Source: Aquitalea magnusonii
GTDB lineage: Bacteria > Pseudomonadota > Gammaproteobacteria > Burkholderiales > Chromobacteriaceae
Direction: 5' to 3'
Assembly (NCBI RefSeq): GCF_003202035.1
Contig: NZ_QJKC01000020.1
Coordinates: 1 to 58,601 of the forward strand
DNA length: 58,601 nucleotides
In this document: piece by piece, positions 1 to 8,876 of the stretch
How positions within the stretch are numbered: position 1 is the stretch's first letter
How the letters are laid out: every line of letters begins with the position of its first letter
The notes under the pieces: generated by a model
The model's database searches: none
The model's input: the letters and a program-made list of their open reading frames with translations, nothing else
Told to the model about the DNA's origin: nothing
Program-made: the position numbers and the translations under genes

Positions 1-794
1 CTGCCAGTTGTGCCGGCGGTCGGGAATGTGACGTTGAAGCGCTGCGGCGATGCGTACGCCTGAATTGCCGGCGACGGTGTCAGGGTATAAGCCGGGGCAG
101 TGCCCGCAGCAGCGAATGCAGTACCGGTTTGCGCCTGGATCTGCGCCATCGTCGGCAAATTGATAAACGGCGCGGCCGCATACTGGCTGATGTTGCCTGC
201 GGTGATCTGGGTTTGCCCGTAGGCCACTGTCACCACGTATAGCCCGACGTTGCCGGAGTCCGGCGCCGGCGTAGCTTGGCTGCCGGTAGTCGCTGCGATC
301 CCAGCCTTGGCGGATACAACAGCCAGACCCTTTCGGGTGGTGTATTGCGCCTGGCCATTATTGCCCGATCCACTCCACGGCTGCGTCGGATTTGTGCTGT
401 TGTAGTAAGGCAGCGCGACGGCGTTGGCATCCTGATCTTGGTAAGCGGCTTGGATCAGGTAGTTGACCGAGTAGCCGCTAGTGGTCGGTGCGGTGAGTGT
501 CAGCAGTTGCGAGTCCAGCGCAATGCCTTGCTTGAGAATCGAGTGTGTGGTGTCGGCCGCAAGCGAGCTGTAGGCCGTGGCATCAATGTTAGCCATGGCA
601 TAGATCTCACCCGGAGCAACATTGATCTGCAACGATGCCGGTGCGGTCGGAGTGACGGCGAAACCGTTGACGATTGTTCCGGTTCCGAAGATGGCTGCGG
701 CCAGCTTAGACAGGGCGACCATCATGTTTTTGTTGGTGTTGAGGATGTCCGTCTCGAGCGGAATGGCGCCCGGGTAAACGATCTGGCGATCCAT
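1..794 (-). CDS. Tail fibre protein, N-terminal part (3' end outside window)
   Basis: An open frame of 264 codons starts at ATG 794 behind a GGAG ribosome site and runs off the left edge without a stop. The N-terminus (MDRQIVYPGAIPLETD) and the following beta-rich, Thr/Ala/Gly-rich sequence resemble N-terminal parts of phage tail fibre or collar proteins, which anchor the fibre to the baseplate. It is the gene directly downstream of the gp48-like baseplate gene, where tail fibres sit in Mu/P2-type phages. Adhesion specificity lies in the missing C-terminus, so receptor type cannot be judged. Confidence 0.75.
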   Translation of the reverse strand, partial: MDRQIVYPGAIPLETDILNTNKNMMVALSKLAAAIFGTGTIVNGFAVTPTAPASLQINVAPGEIYAMANIDATAYSSLAADTTHSILKQGIALDSQLLTLTAPTTSGYSVNYLIQAAYQDQDANAVALPYYNSTNPTQPWSGSGNNGQAQYTTRKGLAVVSAKAGIAATTGSQATPAPDSGNVGLYVVTVAYGQTQITAGNISQYAAAPFINLPTMAQIQAQTGTAFAAAGTAPAYTLTPSPAIQAYASPQRFNVTFPTAGTTG

Positions 795-810
795 GAAGGC
801 TCCAAATAAA

Positions 811-833
811 AATGGCCGCACAGGGCGGCCATT
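811..833 (-). terminator. Intercistronic hairpin with T-tract before the tail fibre gene
   Basis: A perfect 9-bp inverted repeat (AATGGCCGC / GCGGCCATT) with a 5-nt loop is followed on the minus strand by TTTTTATTTGGAG, where the last bases are the ribosome site of the tail fibre gene. It looks like a terminator or attenuator, or an mRNA-stabilising 3' end, between the gp48-like and fibre genes. Similar modules precede the tube, sheath and scaffold genes. Confidence 0.7.
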
Positions 834-856
834 GGTCGGTGGAATGGTTGGTATTT

Positions 857-2260
857 CTAGCTGGAAATGCGCATCCAGATCTGTGTAGCAACTGGTCGAA
901 CTGCATCGACGGCGGCGAAAAGGTCTGCATCGGTTACTGCTGCAAGCTGCGACAGGGATGCGTAGTCGGCTTGCGATCCCTGCCCGTACCCGCCGGTCGA
1001 TGATCCGTAGCCGGCAATATTGGGGAATCCTTGACTCTGCGAGCGATATGCAGTCACCAGAGCCTGGTATGGCATTGACAGTGAACCGTAGCCACCAGCT
1101 GCCCCGTATGCGACTAGCCCCGTCATGCTTAGATTTCTGATCGAAAAGCTGGTTGCAATGCCGTCAGCGGTGGCGAACTGCTGAAAACTCGACGAAACAG
1201 CATTCCCCGTACTGGCTCCGACCCCGCTGCCGGACCACAAAATAGGCGTGCCGGCGGCAGGCGGGCTGCTGAATGTGATCAGCCCGTTGCTGCCCTGGGT
1301 GTAGTCAGTGGTCGTTACCGCGGCTGTAGTTGTCTGAATATTCGACGTCGCCGTACTTCCAATTTCTAGCTGCGCCCGAAAAATCCAGTATGTCTGCAAA
1401 GCTACAGTATCCGTCACGCCAACGTAGTAAGTCTGGGTCATTGCAGGCGTGTAAGTCACGGAATACCTACAAAACACCGTAGATGCCGGTATCGCTGCAC
1501 TTGCTACCGTTCCGGTTGTTGCCGGCGAATTTCGGATAACTAAATTTGCGGCGGCGGCAGGACTAAGAACCCAGGCTGAAAATGTATATGTTATCCCTGC
1601 CGTTAGCGTAATTGCTTGGCCTACGCCTGATCCGCCTACCGTTGCTACTACTTTTGATGAACCACTGTTATCCGGAGCTGCGTATGTAGTATCGCCATCC
1701 ACAACAGTAGCTGCGCCGCCCCATCTTGCGGCAGCCCAGGCCGCGTTGCTGAATGCGTTGGAAAAGAGTAGGAAATTCGTCCGCGGCGTGCTGTACTGCA
1801 GCTCATTCCCGTTCCAAGTGGTTTTGTAAATCTGCGGCCCGGCTGCGAAATTGACTATCTCAGTTGCCCCGTATGCGCCCGTATCCGCCGGGCGGCGCGG
1901 CTCGAAGATCAGCGGCGCACGCCCAGTCAGATCAGTCAGCACTTTTGTAATCGCATAGCGCGTGCCACGCTCACGTACCAAGTTGATCAGGATCCGATTG
2001 CGGTAGCTCGCGTCAGACATTCCGTTACCACGCGGCAGGCTAGTGCCGAAGAAATCGAACGCGATCATGTCGAGCCAGCCGTCAGAAGCCGACTTGATGC
2101 GCGTCTGCAGCTGCGCGTACAGGTAAAGCGAGAATACCCAGGCCAGCGCCTGCGCCATCCCCCATATCATTGCGTCCAGCACCGGATTGCTGTCGCCAAA
2201 CCAGGGGGGCAACAGAGCTTTTAGCCGGCCGAACATGTCTTGTTGATCACCTGTCGCCAT
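857..2260 (-). CDS. Baseplate protein, Mu gp48/P2 gpI-like, with inserted jelly-roll-like domain
   Basis: The N-terminal ~150 residues (MFGRLKALLPPWFG, then SYRNRILINLVRERGTRYAI) look like the Mu gp48/P2 gpI family that joins the baseplate to the fibre. Between about residues 165 and 320 there is a Ser/Thr/Gly-rich segment opening with NFLLFSNAFSNAAW and containing TFSAWVLSP. This resembles carbohydrate-binding-type modules found in phage tail proteins (family recall, not searched). The C-terminus resumes a gp48-like pattern ending in DAVRPVATQIWM. At 467 residues it is more than twice the ~200 usual for the family, which the insertion explains. It starts just after the baseplate J gene stop. 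Confidence 0.8.
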   Translation of the reverse strand: MATGDQQDMFGRLKALLPPWFGDSNPVLDAMIWGMAQALAWVFSLYLYAQLQTRIKSASDGWLDMIAFDFFGTSLPRGNGMSDASYRNRILINLVRERGTRYAITKVLTDLTGRAPLIFEPRRPADTGAYGATEIVNFAAGPQIYKTTWNGNELQYSTPRTNFLLFSNAFSNAAWAAARWGGAATVVDGDTTYAAPDNSGSSKVVATVGGSGVGQAITLTAGITYTFSAWVLSPAAAANLVIRNSPATTGTVASAAIPASTVFCRYSVTYTPAMTQTYYVGVTDTVALQTYWIFRAQLEIGSTATSNIQTTTAAVTTTDYTQGSNGLITFSSPPAAGTPILWSGSGVGASTGNAVSSSFQQFATADGIATSFSIRNLSMTGLVAYGAAGGYGSLSMPYQALVTAYRSQSQGFPNIAGYGSSTGGYGQGSQADYASLSQLAAVTDADLFAAVDAVRPVATQIWMRISS

Positions 2261-2261
2261 G

Positions 2262-3389
2262 TCAGCTCACCGTGAGGGCGCCGGCGCGGATCACCTGCCG
2301 GCTGGTTGCAGCGAGGTCGGAAGTGCCACCGTTCAAGGTCACCGCCGACACGTTCAGCACGTAGGGGCTGGCACCGTAGGCCACTGCCGCAAGCTGAGTG
2401 AACGGCAGCAGCTGGCCGAGCTTCAGCCCGGCGATGTAGGTCTGCAGAGCTGAAGCTACCAGCGCGACCACCGCCGCACGCGTGGCAGCAGGATCAACGG
2501 TCAGCGTCATCGCGACGTTGGCTGTGACAATCTGCGGGCCGAACACGCCATAGCTCACCGTAAACGGCCGCACCGCTTCAATCGCATTCGCGGCTGACGC
2601 CAGGAAAGTGCTGGATGGGCTGCCACTGCCGTCGTCGATTACCGCGGTGAAGTAGCCGGCCACGGCGTTGCCGTTGATGTCCTGGTTCTCGGTCAGCGTG
2701 TAGCTGACGCCCTGCTGCAGGCTGGTAATGGCGTAGGCGATGGCTGCCTTGGTCGATTTCGACAGCGATGCGATCCACAGCACGAAACGAGCCCGGAAGG
2801 CGGCATCGGTTTCAGGGTCGGTGCCATTCGCGAAAGCGTTGGTATTGGTGACCGTGTCGATACCGGGCAGCGCGCCCGTGATCTGCGTCACGGCACCGGC
2901 CAGCGCGTTGCCGGCCGCCCCTGCAGTATTGGCTTGCACCGGCACGGTGATGCTGGACACGCCAACGGCCACAACGTAACCGCCGAACGCGGCGCTATAG
3001 GCGGGGTTCGTGGTGTCCACGATCACGCTGAACTGCTGCGTGCCATCCGCTGTCTGCACTACCGTGCCGACGGGCACCACGGCCTGCCCGGTAGAGGAGA
3101 ACCGGGCAAAGGTCACGAGGCCGGTAGACTGCACGGCCGACAGCCTGATAAAGCCGAAATCGCCCATCCAGCTATCGAGGTCTGCGCCCGCGCTGGTTGC
3201 GGCCCGGGTGGTGGCCAGCAAAGTGACGATCAGCTGCTGCAGCCACTGCACCACGCTGGAATTGCTTTCGGCCACGGCGCGGATGAGCGAGCCGATGGTT
3301 GCGTCCACCAGCCCGGCGGCGCGCGCCTGAATGGCCGTTACATGGTCACGCACCAAGATTGGCCACGTTTTGATGTTCATGGTTGCCAT
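2262..3389 (-). CDS. Baseplate J-like protein (Mu gp47 family)
   Basis: The 375-residue product shows the Baseplate_J pattern: an N-terminal region with RDHVTAIQARAAGLVDATIGS and SWMGDFGFIRLSAVQSTG, then TDAAFRARFVLWIASLSKSTKAAI, then the C-terminal domain of P2 gpJ/Mu gp47 proteins. Such proteins form the baseplate wedge rim that contracts on infection. It lies between the gp46/W-like wedge gene and the gp48-like gene, the usual order. Two ATGs are possible (3389 and 3380); the first is chosen because AGG lies at a workable distance. Confidence 0.9.
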   Translation of the reverse strand: MATMNIKTWPILVRDHVTAIQARAAGLVDATIGSLIRAVAESNSSVVQWLQQLIVTLLATTRAATSAGADLDSWMGDFGFIRLSAVQSTGLVTFARFSSTGQAVVPVGTVVQTADGTQQFSVIVDTTNPAYSAAFGGYVVAVGVSSITVPVQANTAGAAGNALAGAVTQITGALPGIDTVTNTNAFANGTDPETDAAFRARFVLWIASLSKSTKAAIAYAITSLQQGVSYTLTENQDINGNAVAGYFTAVIDDGSGSPSSTFLASAANAIEAVRPFTVSYGVFGPQIVTANVAMTLTVDPAATRAAVVALVASALQTYIAGLKLGQLLPFTQLAAVAYGASPYVLNVSAVTLNGGTSDLAATSRQVIRAGALTVS

Positions 3390-3392
3390 GGG

Positions 3393-3758
3393 TTACCTGT
3401 TCACGTCGAAAGCCAGCACTGCCGGGGTGCCGGTGGGGGCGTCGATATAGCTGATCTGCACCGATACGCCGTTGTTGATCGGCGTCACATCGACCTGAGC
3501 GGCCGGCTTGCGTGCCACGGCGGCCTCCATGGCCAGTTGCGAGCGGATCAGCGCCGTTATCCCCGGTACGTCCACCACATCACCGACAAAGCGGCCAAGG
3601 CCGGCGCCGTAGTCGGGGTGGTGGATGTAGTCGCCAGGGTTTGTCATGAGTCGGCGCAGGATGCGCTGGCGCCCCTTGTCGACACCCGTGACCGGCATCA
3701 GGTCGCCAGTGGGCGAGGTGGACAGGTCGCCGCCTATGAAGTGGTAGAGATCGTTCAT
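3393..3758 (-). CDS. Baseplate wedge protein, Mu gp46/P2 gpW (GP25-like) family
   Basis: The 121-residue product carries the motif GRQRILRRLMTNPGDYIHHPDYG, split here as GRQRILRRLMTNPGDY followed by IHHPDYGAGL, which is characteristic of small gp25/W/gp46 wedge subunits. The family initiates baseplate wedge assembly with the J protein. Length and the position between the spike (V) gene and J gene both fit. No unusual features were seen. Confidence 0.85.
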   Translation of the reverse strand: MNDLYHFIGGDLSTSPTGDLMPVTGVDKGRQRILRRLMTNPGDYIHHPDYGAGLGRFVGDVVDVPGITALIRSQLAMEAAVARKPAAQVDVTPINNGVSVQISYIDAPTGTPAVLAFDVNR

Positions 3759-3766
3759 CGGGTTTC

Positions 3767-4420
3767 TCAGGTCGGCGGATTGGTATTGCTACCGGTACCG
3801 TTTTCGCGGTGGGTATGACCCTTGCCGCTCTTGCCGGCTGCTATCACGTCGGTGTCGCCGGTGATCGTGCCGGTAGAGTGCATGTCACCGGTCACTTGCA
3901 TGGCCGCGCCGGTACCACCCTGGATGGCCATGCCACCGTTGCCGGCAATCTGCTGGGTTACCTGCAGGGTGTTGTCCATCACAACCGGTCCGATGAAGTG
4001 GTGCTGGGTGGCGGTGTACTGCATCGTGGCCGCAGCCGTGATCTCGACCGTGCCGTCATTGTGGAACTTCAGCAGTGAGCCCGATTGATGCACCAGCCAG
4101 AACTCGCCGGCCGGCACCGGCAAAGGCCGCTCCACGTCGTTGAAAAAGCGCATCGAGACCACGCCGGCTTCGGCGCCGCCCTCCTGAAACTCGACTTCAA
4201 CCATTTCGCCGACGGCAGGGGCGCAGAACATCCCCCAGCCGCTGCCCACCCATGGCGAGCCGAGCGGAATCCAGCCGGTTTCCAGCCCGCTCGGTTGCAG
4301 CTGCACTTTCACGCTGAAGGTGTTCGGGTCGTAGCTCGAAATCGTTCCGAGCCGCGTGCCAGCGCGGTCGTCAGCATTGCGCGCCCGCTGGGCCATCGCG
4401 TTTTGTATTTGCCTGGTCAT
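3767..4420 (-). CDS. Baseplate spike protein, gpV/Mu gp45 family
   Basis: The 217-residue product has an N-terminal OB-fold-like region (RLGTISSYDPNTFSVKVQ, WIPLGSPW, GEMVEVEFQEGG), a repetitive beta-helix-like middle (LKFHNDGTVEITAAAT) and a C-terminal GKGHTHRENG. The HTH (His-x-His) there matches the metal-binding tip motif known from P2 gpV-type membrane-piercing spikes. The start at ATG 4420 overlaps the hub gene stop (TGATG). A GTG one codon earlier is possible but less likely. Confidence 0.9.
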   Translation of the reverse strand: MTRQIQNAMAQRARNADDRAGTRLGTISSYDPNTFSVKVQLQPSGLETGWIPLGSPWVGSGWGMFCAPAVGEMVEVEFQEGGAEAGVVSMRFFNDVERPLPVPAGEFWLVHQSGSLLKFHNDGTVEITAAATMQYTATQHHFIGPVVMDNTLQVTQQIAGNGGMAIQGGTGAAMQVTGDMHSTGTITGDTDVIAAGKSGKGHTHRENGTGSNTNPPT

Positions 4421-5517
4421 CACTGCGCCTGTGTCGAATTGGGATTGTGGTTCTTGGCGGAGAAGCTCATCGTGTAGCCGCTGCTCACATCCAGGTGACG
4501 GCGGATCGAATCGACGTAGTAGGGCTGGTCGAACTGGCTACCGGTGCCGGTCATTTCGATCATCACTTCTGGCATCAGCAGGTTGTCGCCAGGCAGCGTG
4601 CCGTCCAGCTTCATTTCGTGCTGAATGATCTGCTTGTAGAGGGCCTGCGCCTTCTGTAGCGCCTGCTCATGCGTCAGATTCGGGAAGGTGTAGCGGTAGA
4701 CCTGTGCCTTTGGCTTCGCCTGGCCAGCGCGCGCGCCGCCCACGCTCTTGGTGACCTTCGGGTAGCTGACCTGAAAGCCCTTCTTTTGCTTGGCGTTGAA
4801 GCTGTGCACCTCGACCACGACGCCCTTGGAAACCGTCAGGGTGCGCTCAAATTTGAGGTCGGCCACGTTCGACACCGGTCCCGTGACCAGCTCTTGCCAG
4901 TCGACCTGGTAGCGGTCAGCGGTCGCCGGGCTTGGCATCGGCTCGAAGTGCAGCTCGATGCCGCGCACGAAGCAGACAAATTCCTCGCGCTGGGCGAGGT
5001 AGAACAGCAACTCCCACTCGCTCTGCTCGTCCTGCATTTGCACATGGTCGATCTGGTAATACGAGCCTGCCTTTGCACTGGTCGGCGTCACCACCGGTGT
5101 CAAGCCATGTTTTTGCGCGATCTTTGTGGCGATCTGGCTGGCCGTCAGGTTGCGGTAATGCTCTGTCGTGCGGTCATCAATCAGAACAGCAGTAAGGTCG
5201 CGTCCCTCAAGCTCAACCGTTCTGGCTACCGGGTCGAAGCGGATGGAGTCGGCATTGCCCAGAATGAACGGCACCATCCCGTTGCCGTCATCCAGCTCAA
5301 TCTGCACCCGAAACTGCAACTGGGAAGCGAACCAGGCCAGGTCATAGTCGGGAGGCAGCAGCGAAATGGCGAACAATGCGCGGAACGTGTCAGCGCTGTG
5401 GAAGCTGTTGTTTTCCACCTCCAGGCTGATCCAGCCCGCCACTTCGCGCCCGTTCAAAAGACAACGCCCGCGTGGGGCGCGGGCGTATGGCTGAATCGGT
5501 AGCGTATTGAGGATCAT
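4420..5517 (-). CDS. Baseplate hub protein, P2 gpD/Mu gp44 (T4 gp27-like) family
   Basis: The 365-residue product begins RGRCLLNGREVAGWISLEVEN and contains SIRFDPVARTVELEGRDLTAVLID and EWELLFYLAQREEFVCFV. These are typical of late-control gpD/gp44 proteins that form the trimeric hub on which the spike sits. The C-terminus has DQPYYVDSIRRHLDVSSGYTM, the usual hub ending. It overlaps the LysM gene upstream by 4 bp and the spike gene downstream by 1 bp, so translation is probably coupled. Confidence 0.87.
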   Translation of the reverse strand: MILNTLPIQPYARAPRGRCLLNGREVAGWISLEVENNSFHSADTFRALFAISLLPPDYDLAWFASQLQFRVQIELDDGNGMVPFILGNADSIRFDPVARTVELEGRDLTAVLIDDRTTEHYRNLTASQIATKIAQKHGLTPVVTPTSAKAGSYYQIDHVQMQDEQSEWELLFYLAQREEFVCFVRGIELHFEPMPSPATADRYQVDWQELVTGPVSNVADLKFERTLTVSKGVVVEVHSFNAKQKKGFQVSYPKVTKSVGGARAGQAKPKAQVYRYTFPNLTHEQALQKAQALYKQIIQHEMKLDGTLPGDNLLMPEVMIEMTGTGSQFDQPYYVDSIRRHLDVSSGYTMSFSAKNHNPNSTQAQ

Positions 5518-6683
5518 GTGACGGTAGTTCCTGTGGTTCCGGTGAATGCACTCTGGGTGGAGCTGCCGGCCGGCGGCGCATCCGGAACGATGATCGTGTT
5601 CATACCATCCAGCTGGGGGTCGGCCATGCCGTTGGCCTCAGCGATATAAGGCCACAGCGTACTATCGCCGTACTGGTCAGAAGCTATCTGGTAGAGCGTT
5701 CCTCCCGCCTGCGTCACAGTGCGCGCCCCTTGGCCGAAGGTGCCAGCCGCGTTGCCGGTGGCGCCCGCCGCACTCTTCACGGCTTGAGCAAAGCGCGGCA
5801 TGGCCGACAGGTTCGCCTGCGTGCGTCCGACCACCTCTTGCAGCCGGTACAGCACCGGCAGCTGGTTGATGGTGTTGACCTGTTGGGATAGCCGGCCAAC
5901 GGCAGCAGCAACCGGATTGCCTGGCACAAGGCCGCCAAGCGTCGTGATCTTCACCAGCGCCGCTTCGGTGCGCAGGATTGCCCCCTGAACGGCCTGCTGC
6001 GCCTGCACGATCGGCTGGATGATGGCCTGCACTTGCTGCACCGTCGCCGTGGCGAAATCCTGCACCTGGTTGATTGCGTCCTGCACAGTGCTGATGGCCG
6101 ACTGGATGCCTGAGTCGCCGGACTGCTCGGCCAGGTCGCCGGCATCGTTCATGTCGTCGTTTATCTGCTGGTTCAGATCGTCGGAAGGCGGATCCTGCGG
6201 CACGTCGGTCGCGGCCAGCACAGCACATGTCAGCGTGTAGTCGATGTGCGCGTGGTCGTGGTAGGTGCTTTCATAGGCCTCGATCACCGTGCGGAAGGCA
6301 TATTCGTCCCATGTGAGCACGACCTCCTGCGCATCCAGCAGCATCTGGCTCAGGATTTTGTCCCGCGCAACAGCATCAAGACCCTCCAGCCGGCCGGTCC
6401 ACCCGATCGGCTCGTAGAACGCGCCCATCGTATCGATCACCCGCGTGCCACCGACCAGGTCATGCTGAGCCAGCTTCTGTTTCAGCATGACCCGAATGGA
6501 TTGGGGCAGTTCGAGGTCGGTGAACTCCACGTCTCCCAGCTTCAGCCGGGTCTTGCCGAGGATGTCGTCCGGCTCTTGGTGCGCCGGCCCCATGATGCCG
6601 CCGCCGATGCCATTGGCGAACTGCGTCACAGCATCAGCGCCGCTTTGGATCGCGCCGGTAATCGAATCGAGAGAGAAGTCCAT
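5514..6683 (-). CDS. Tail/baseplate protein with C-terminal LysM-like domain
   Basis: The 389-residue product has an N-terminal domain (RLKLGDVEFTDLELPQSIRV, then HDLVGGTRVIDTMGAF), a long Ala/Gln-rich helical middle, and a C-terminal LysM-like segment (GGTLYQIASDQYGDS, WPYIAEANGM). LysM baseplate proteins (T4 gp53-like, XkdP-like) sit between tape measure and hub genes, as here. The possible TTG two codons upstream is discarded in favour of ATG 6683. A Mu gp43-like role is an alternative label for the same position. Confidence 0.75.
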   Translation of the reverse strand: MDFSLDSITGAIQSGADAVTQFANGIGGGIMGPAHQEPDDILGKTRLKLGDVEFTDLELPQSIRVMLKQKLAQHDLVGGTRVIDTMGAFYEPIGWTGRLEGLDAVARDKILSQMLLDAQEVVLTWDEYAFRTVIEAYESTYHDHAHIDYTLTCAVLAATDVPQDPPSDDLNQQINDDMNDAGDLAEQSGDSGIQSAISTVQDAINQVQDFATATVQQVQAIIQPIVQAQQAVQGAILRTEAALVKITTLGGLVPGNPVAAAVGRLSQQVNTINQLPVLYRLQEVVGRTQANLSAMPRFAQAVKSAAGATGNAAGTFGQGARTVTQAGGTLYQIASDQYGDSTLWPYIAEANGMADPQLDGMNTIIVPDAPPAGSSTQSAFTGTTGTTVT

Positions 6684-6685
6684 GG

Positions 6686-8656
6686 TCAATATCCAGCGCG
6701 CGCCAGCGTGGGCGCATAAGTGGCCGTAACAGACGGGTCAGGGCCCATCGTGCCGGACGGTGGTTTGTTCAGCTCCCGGCCCTGGTACTTGCTGACCGCC
6801 TCGCCGATCTTGCGGCCGTCAAGGTTGATCTGGGTGGTGACCTGCAGCGGCTGGGCAGATCTGCCCGGCACCGCAGGCTGATAACCACGGCCCTCGTTGG
6901 AATACGAAGCCTTCGGCGTATTCCAATCGTCAGCAAAGTGCATCTTGCTGATCTGCATCGCAGTGGGAAGTATCTTGTTCAGCCCAGAGATCAGCAGGTT
7001 GAAAAGCGTTTGCCAGCCCTGCAGGTACCAGCCGACGAAGGTATGGAAGCCAGACTTGATGCCGCTCCACAGCGCTGCCATGTTGTCGGTGATCCAGTTC
7101 CACACAGCCAGCAGCTTCGGCTTGACCGTATCCCAGTTTTTCCAGAGCAGGTAAGCCGCCACCCCGATGCCGGTGATTGTGATGCCGATCGGATTCAGGA
7201 ACAGCGCGCGCCCGACAAACATCAGGGCCGCGCCAATTCCAGAGAAAACCGACGCAATCATCGGGCCAAGACCAAGCAGCTTGATGATGCCGGCCGCCAT
7301 GAGTCCGCGGCCGAGCAGATCAAGGCCAATGCCCAGCGTACCGAATCCGATCACCAGAGCCTGCAATTTGTTCGGGTGATGCTCCATCCATTGCGCCAGG
7401 CCACCCAACCAGTCGGCAAACTTGATAGCCAGTGGGATTAGCTTCGGGAGGATCTCGTAGCCAATCCTGGCTTGCACGTTCTCCCATTGCGAATGCAAGG
7501 CCTGCTGCGCAAGCTGCGGGTTGGTCTTCAGTAGTCTCTGATACGACTCATAACTGGATGGACCACTTTCGATCAGCTTACGGTCGCGCTCAAATTGAGC
7601 CGCCTTGTTGACTAGCGTTTGCAAGCCGAATGCCTTCATCCGGTCCTTGGTCAATGCGTAGAAGGCATCCGTCTCGCTCAGGTGCTTGGTGGCCATGAGG
7701 TGCTTGATGGCCGGCGCCACGTACTTCTGGGCCCAGGTATATGGGTTTTCGGCAAACTCGTCCGAACCAAGGATGCCGCCCGGTAGGATTTTCGAGGTAG
7801 TGCGGTTGTGCTTGTCCGCAACGACAGATCCTTTTTTGAGCAGGCCGGCATCCTGCCAGTTGGCGATCAGCTCCTTGGGAATCTGCCGCCCGGCTACCAG
7901 AGCATACATCGAGGCGATGACGTTACCGGCCGAGCTTGCGCCGCCGTGACCCGTCTTCATTTCCTGAATCAGGGTTGGCAGGTACTTGTACTTGAAGTCA
8001 TCGGACATGTATGGCGCCGCGGCGCGCGAATACTTGAGCGCCTGGTGGAAGTCTTGCACGGTCAGCGTTCCGCCGAATTGCATCAGGGCCTTGCTCATCA
8101 TTTCGGATTGCTTGAGCAGGCTCTCCTTCGTGACGGCACCCTTTGTGCCTAGCTCGATTGCTTTCACCATGTCGAACGCGACACCGTGCTGCTCTTTGCC
8201 CGTCAAAGCCTCCATGATGGCCTTGGTGCGCTGCACTTGCGGTAGCACGGCATAGGCCTCGTCCATGTGGTCCTTGCCGAATACAGAACGCAACTCACGA
8301 ATGGCCGTCATATTTTGCGAAGCGCTTGAGGTGATGACCTCCTTGGAGGTTGCCCAGGCTGAGCTGGTGGCCTTAGCAATCTCTAGGTGCGACATGCCGG
8401 CCGCGTTCATTAGCGAAAGCTGGCGCGTGTATTCCTTGCTGGTTTCCACCGTCTTGCCGAGAAAGCCGAGCATGCCGTCGCCGATATGCTTCATGCCCCA
8501 ACCGACACCGATCATCTTCAGCGCCGTAAACTTGTCCTGCAGGTTTACAACGTTTTTTTCCAGCCCGGTCAAATCTTTTGCGATCAGTTGCAGGCCCGAG
8601 CTAACCATATTGGTTAAACTGAGCTTGATGGCAACACTATAGGCTTCGAATGCCAT
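6686..8656 (-). CDS. Tail tape measure protein
   Basis: The 656-residue product is mostly helical. It has an N-terminal coiled region (LSLTNMVSSGLQLIAKDLTGLEK) and hydrophobic Gly-rich segments near residues 435-505 (LVIGFGTLGIGLDLLGRGLM; AALMFVGRALFLNPIGITI) of the kind found in tape measures that cross the host membrane. It is the longest gene of the tail block and follows the chaperone and gp10-like genes, as expected. It is short for a tape measure, predicting a relatively short tail. Its start codon overlaps the start codon of a plus-strand gene. Confidence 0.88.
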   Translation of the reverse strand: MAFEAYSVAIKLSLTNMVSSGLQLIAKDLTGLEKNVVNLQDKFTALKMIGVGWGMKHIGDGMLGFLGKTVETSKEYTRQLSLMNAAGMSHLEIAKATSSAWATSKEVITSSASQNMTAIRELRSVFGKDHMDEAYAVLPQVQRTKAIMEALTGKEQHGVAFDMVKAIELGTKGAVTKESLLKQSEMMSKALMQFGGTLTVQDFHQALKYSRAAAPYMSDDFKYKYLPTLIQEMKTGHGGASSAGNVIASMYALVAGRQIPKELIANWQDAGLLKKGSVVADKHNRTTSKILPGGILGSDEFAENPYTWAQKYVAPAIKHLMATKHLSETDAFYALTKDRMKAFGLQTLVNKAAQFERDRKLIESGPSSYESYQRLLKTNPQLAQQALHSQWENVQARIGYEILPKLIPLAIKFADWLGGLAQWMEHHPNKLQALVIGFGTLGIGLDLLGRGLMAAGIIKLLGLGPMIASVFSGIGAALMFVGRALFLNPIGITITGIGVAAYLLWKNWDTVKPKLLAVWNWITDNMAALWSGIKSGFHTFVGWYLQGWQTLFNLLISGLNKILPTAMQISKMHFADDWNTPKASYSNEGRGYQPAVPGRSAQPLQVTTQINLDGRKIGEAVSKYQGRELNKPPSGTMGPDPSVTATYAPTLARAGY

Positions 8657-8876
8657 GAAATACCCTTTACGTTTCCGCGCCCAAGAGTGGCTTGCCGAAC
8701 GGGTTTCGTGGGTCCAGTACCCGCGTCAGCAGTTCATCCACCAAAAGCAAAAGCCAGCCTCGACCGGAAGCTTGCTTGATGCGATATGCAAGTGGGCCTT
8801 CTTTACCTACGCCATGGCGTGGATATGGGGACCTGTCATTGTTGTGCTGTTTATCTTGATGGTCGTGTATCTGTGA
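8655..8876 (+). CDS. Small membrane protein, cargo cassette inside the tail block
   Basis: The 73-residue product is a hydrophilic basic N-terminus followed by a strongly hydrophobic C-terminal segment from about residue 48 (FFTYAMAWIWGPVIVV then LFILMVVYL), most simply one membrane helix. I do not recognise the family. It is on the plus strand against the whole tail operon, and its ATG overlaps the tape-measure start. It is coupled to the next gene by a GTGA overlap. No clear ribosome site precedes ATG 8655, so a later start is possible. Confidence 0.55.
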   Translation: MKYPLRFRAQEWLAERVSWVQYPRQQFIHQKQKPASTGSLLDAICKWAFFTYAMAWIWGPVIVVLFILMVVYL

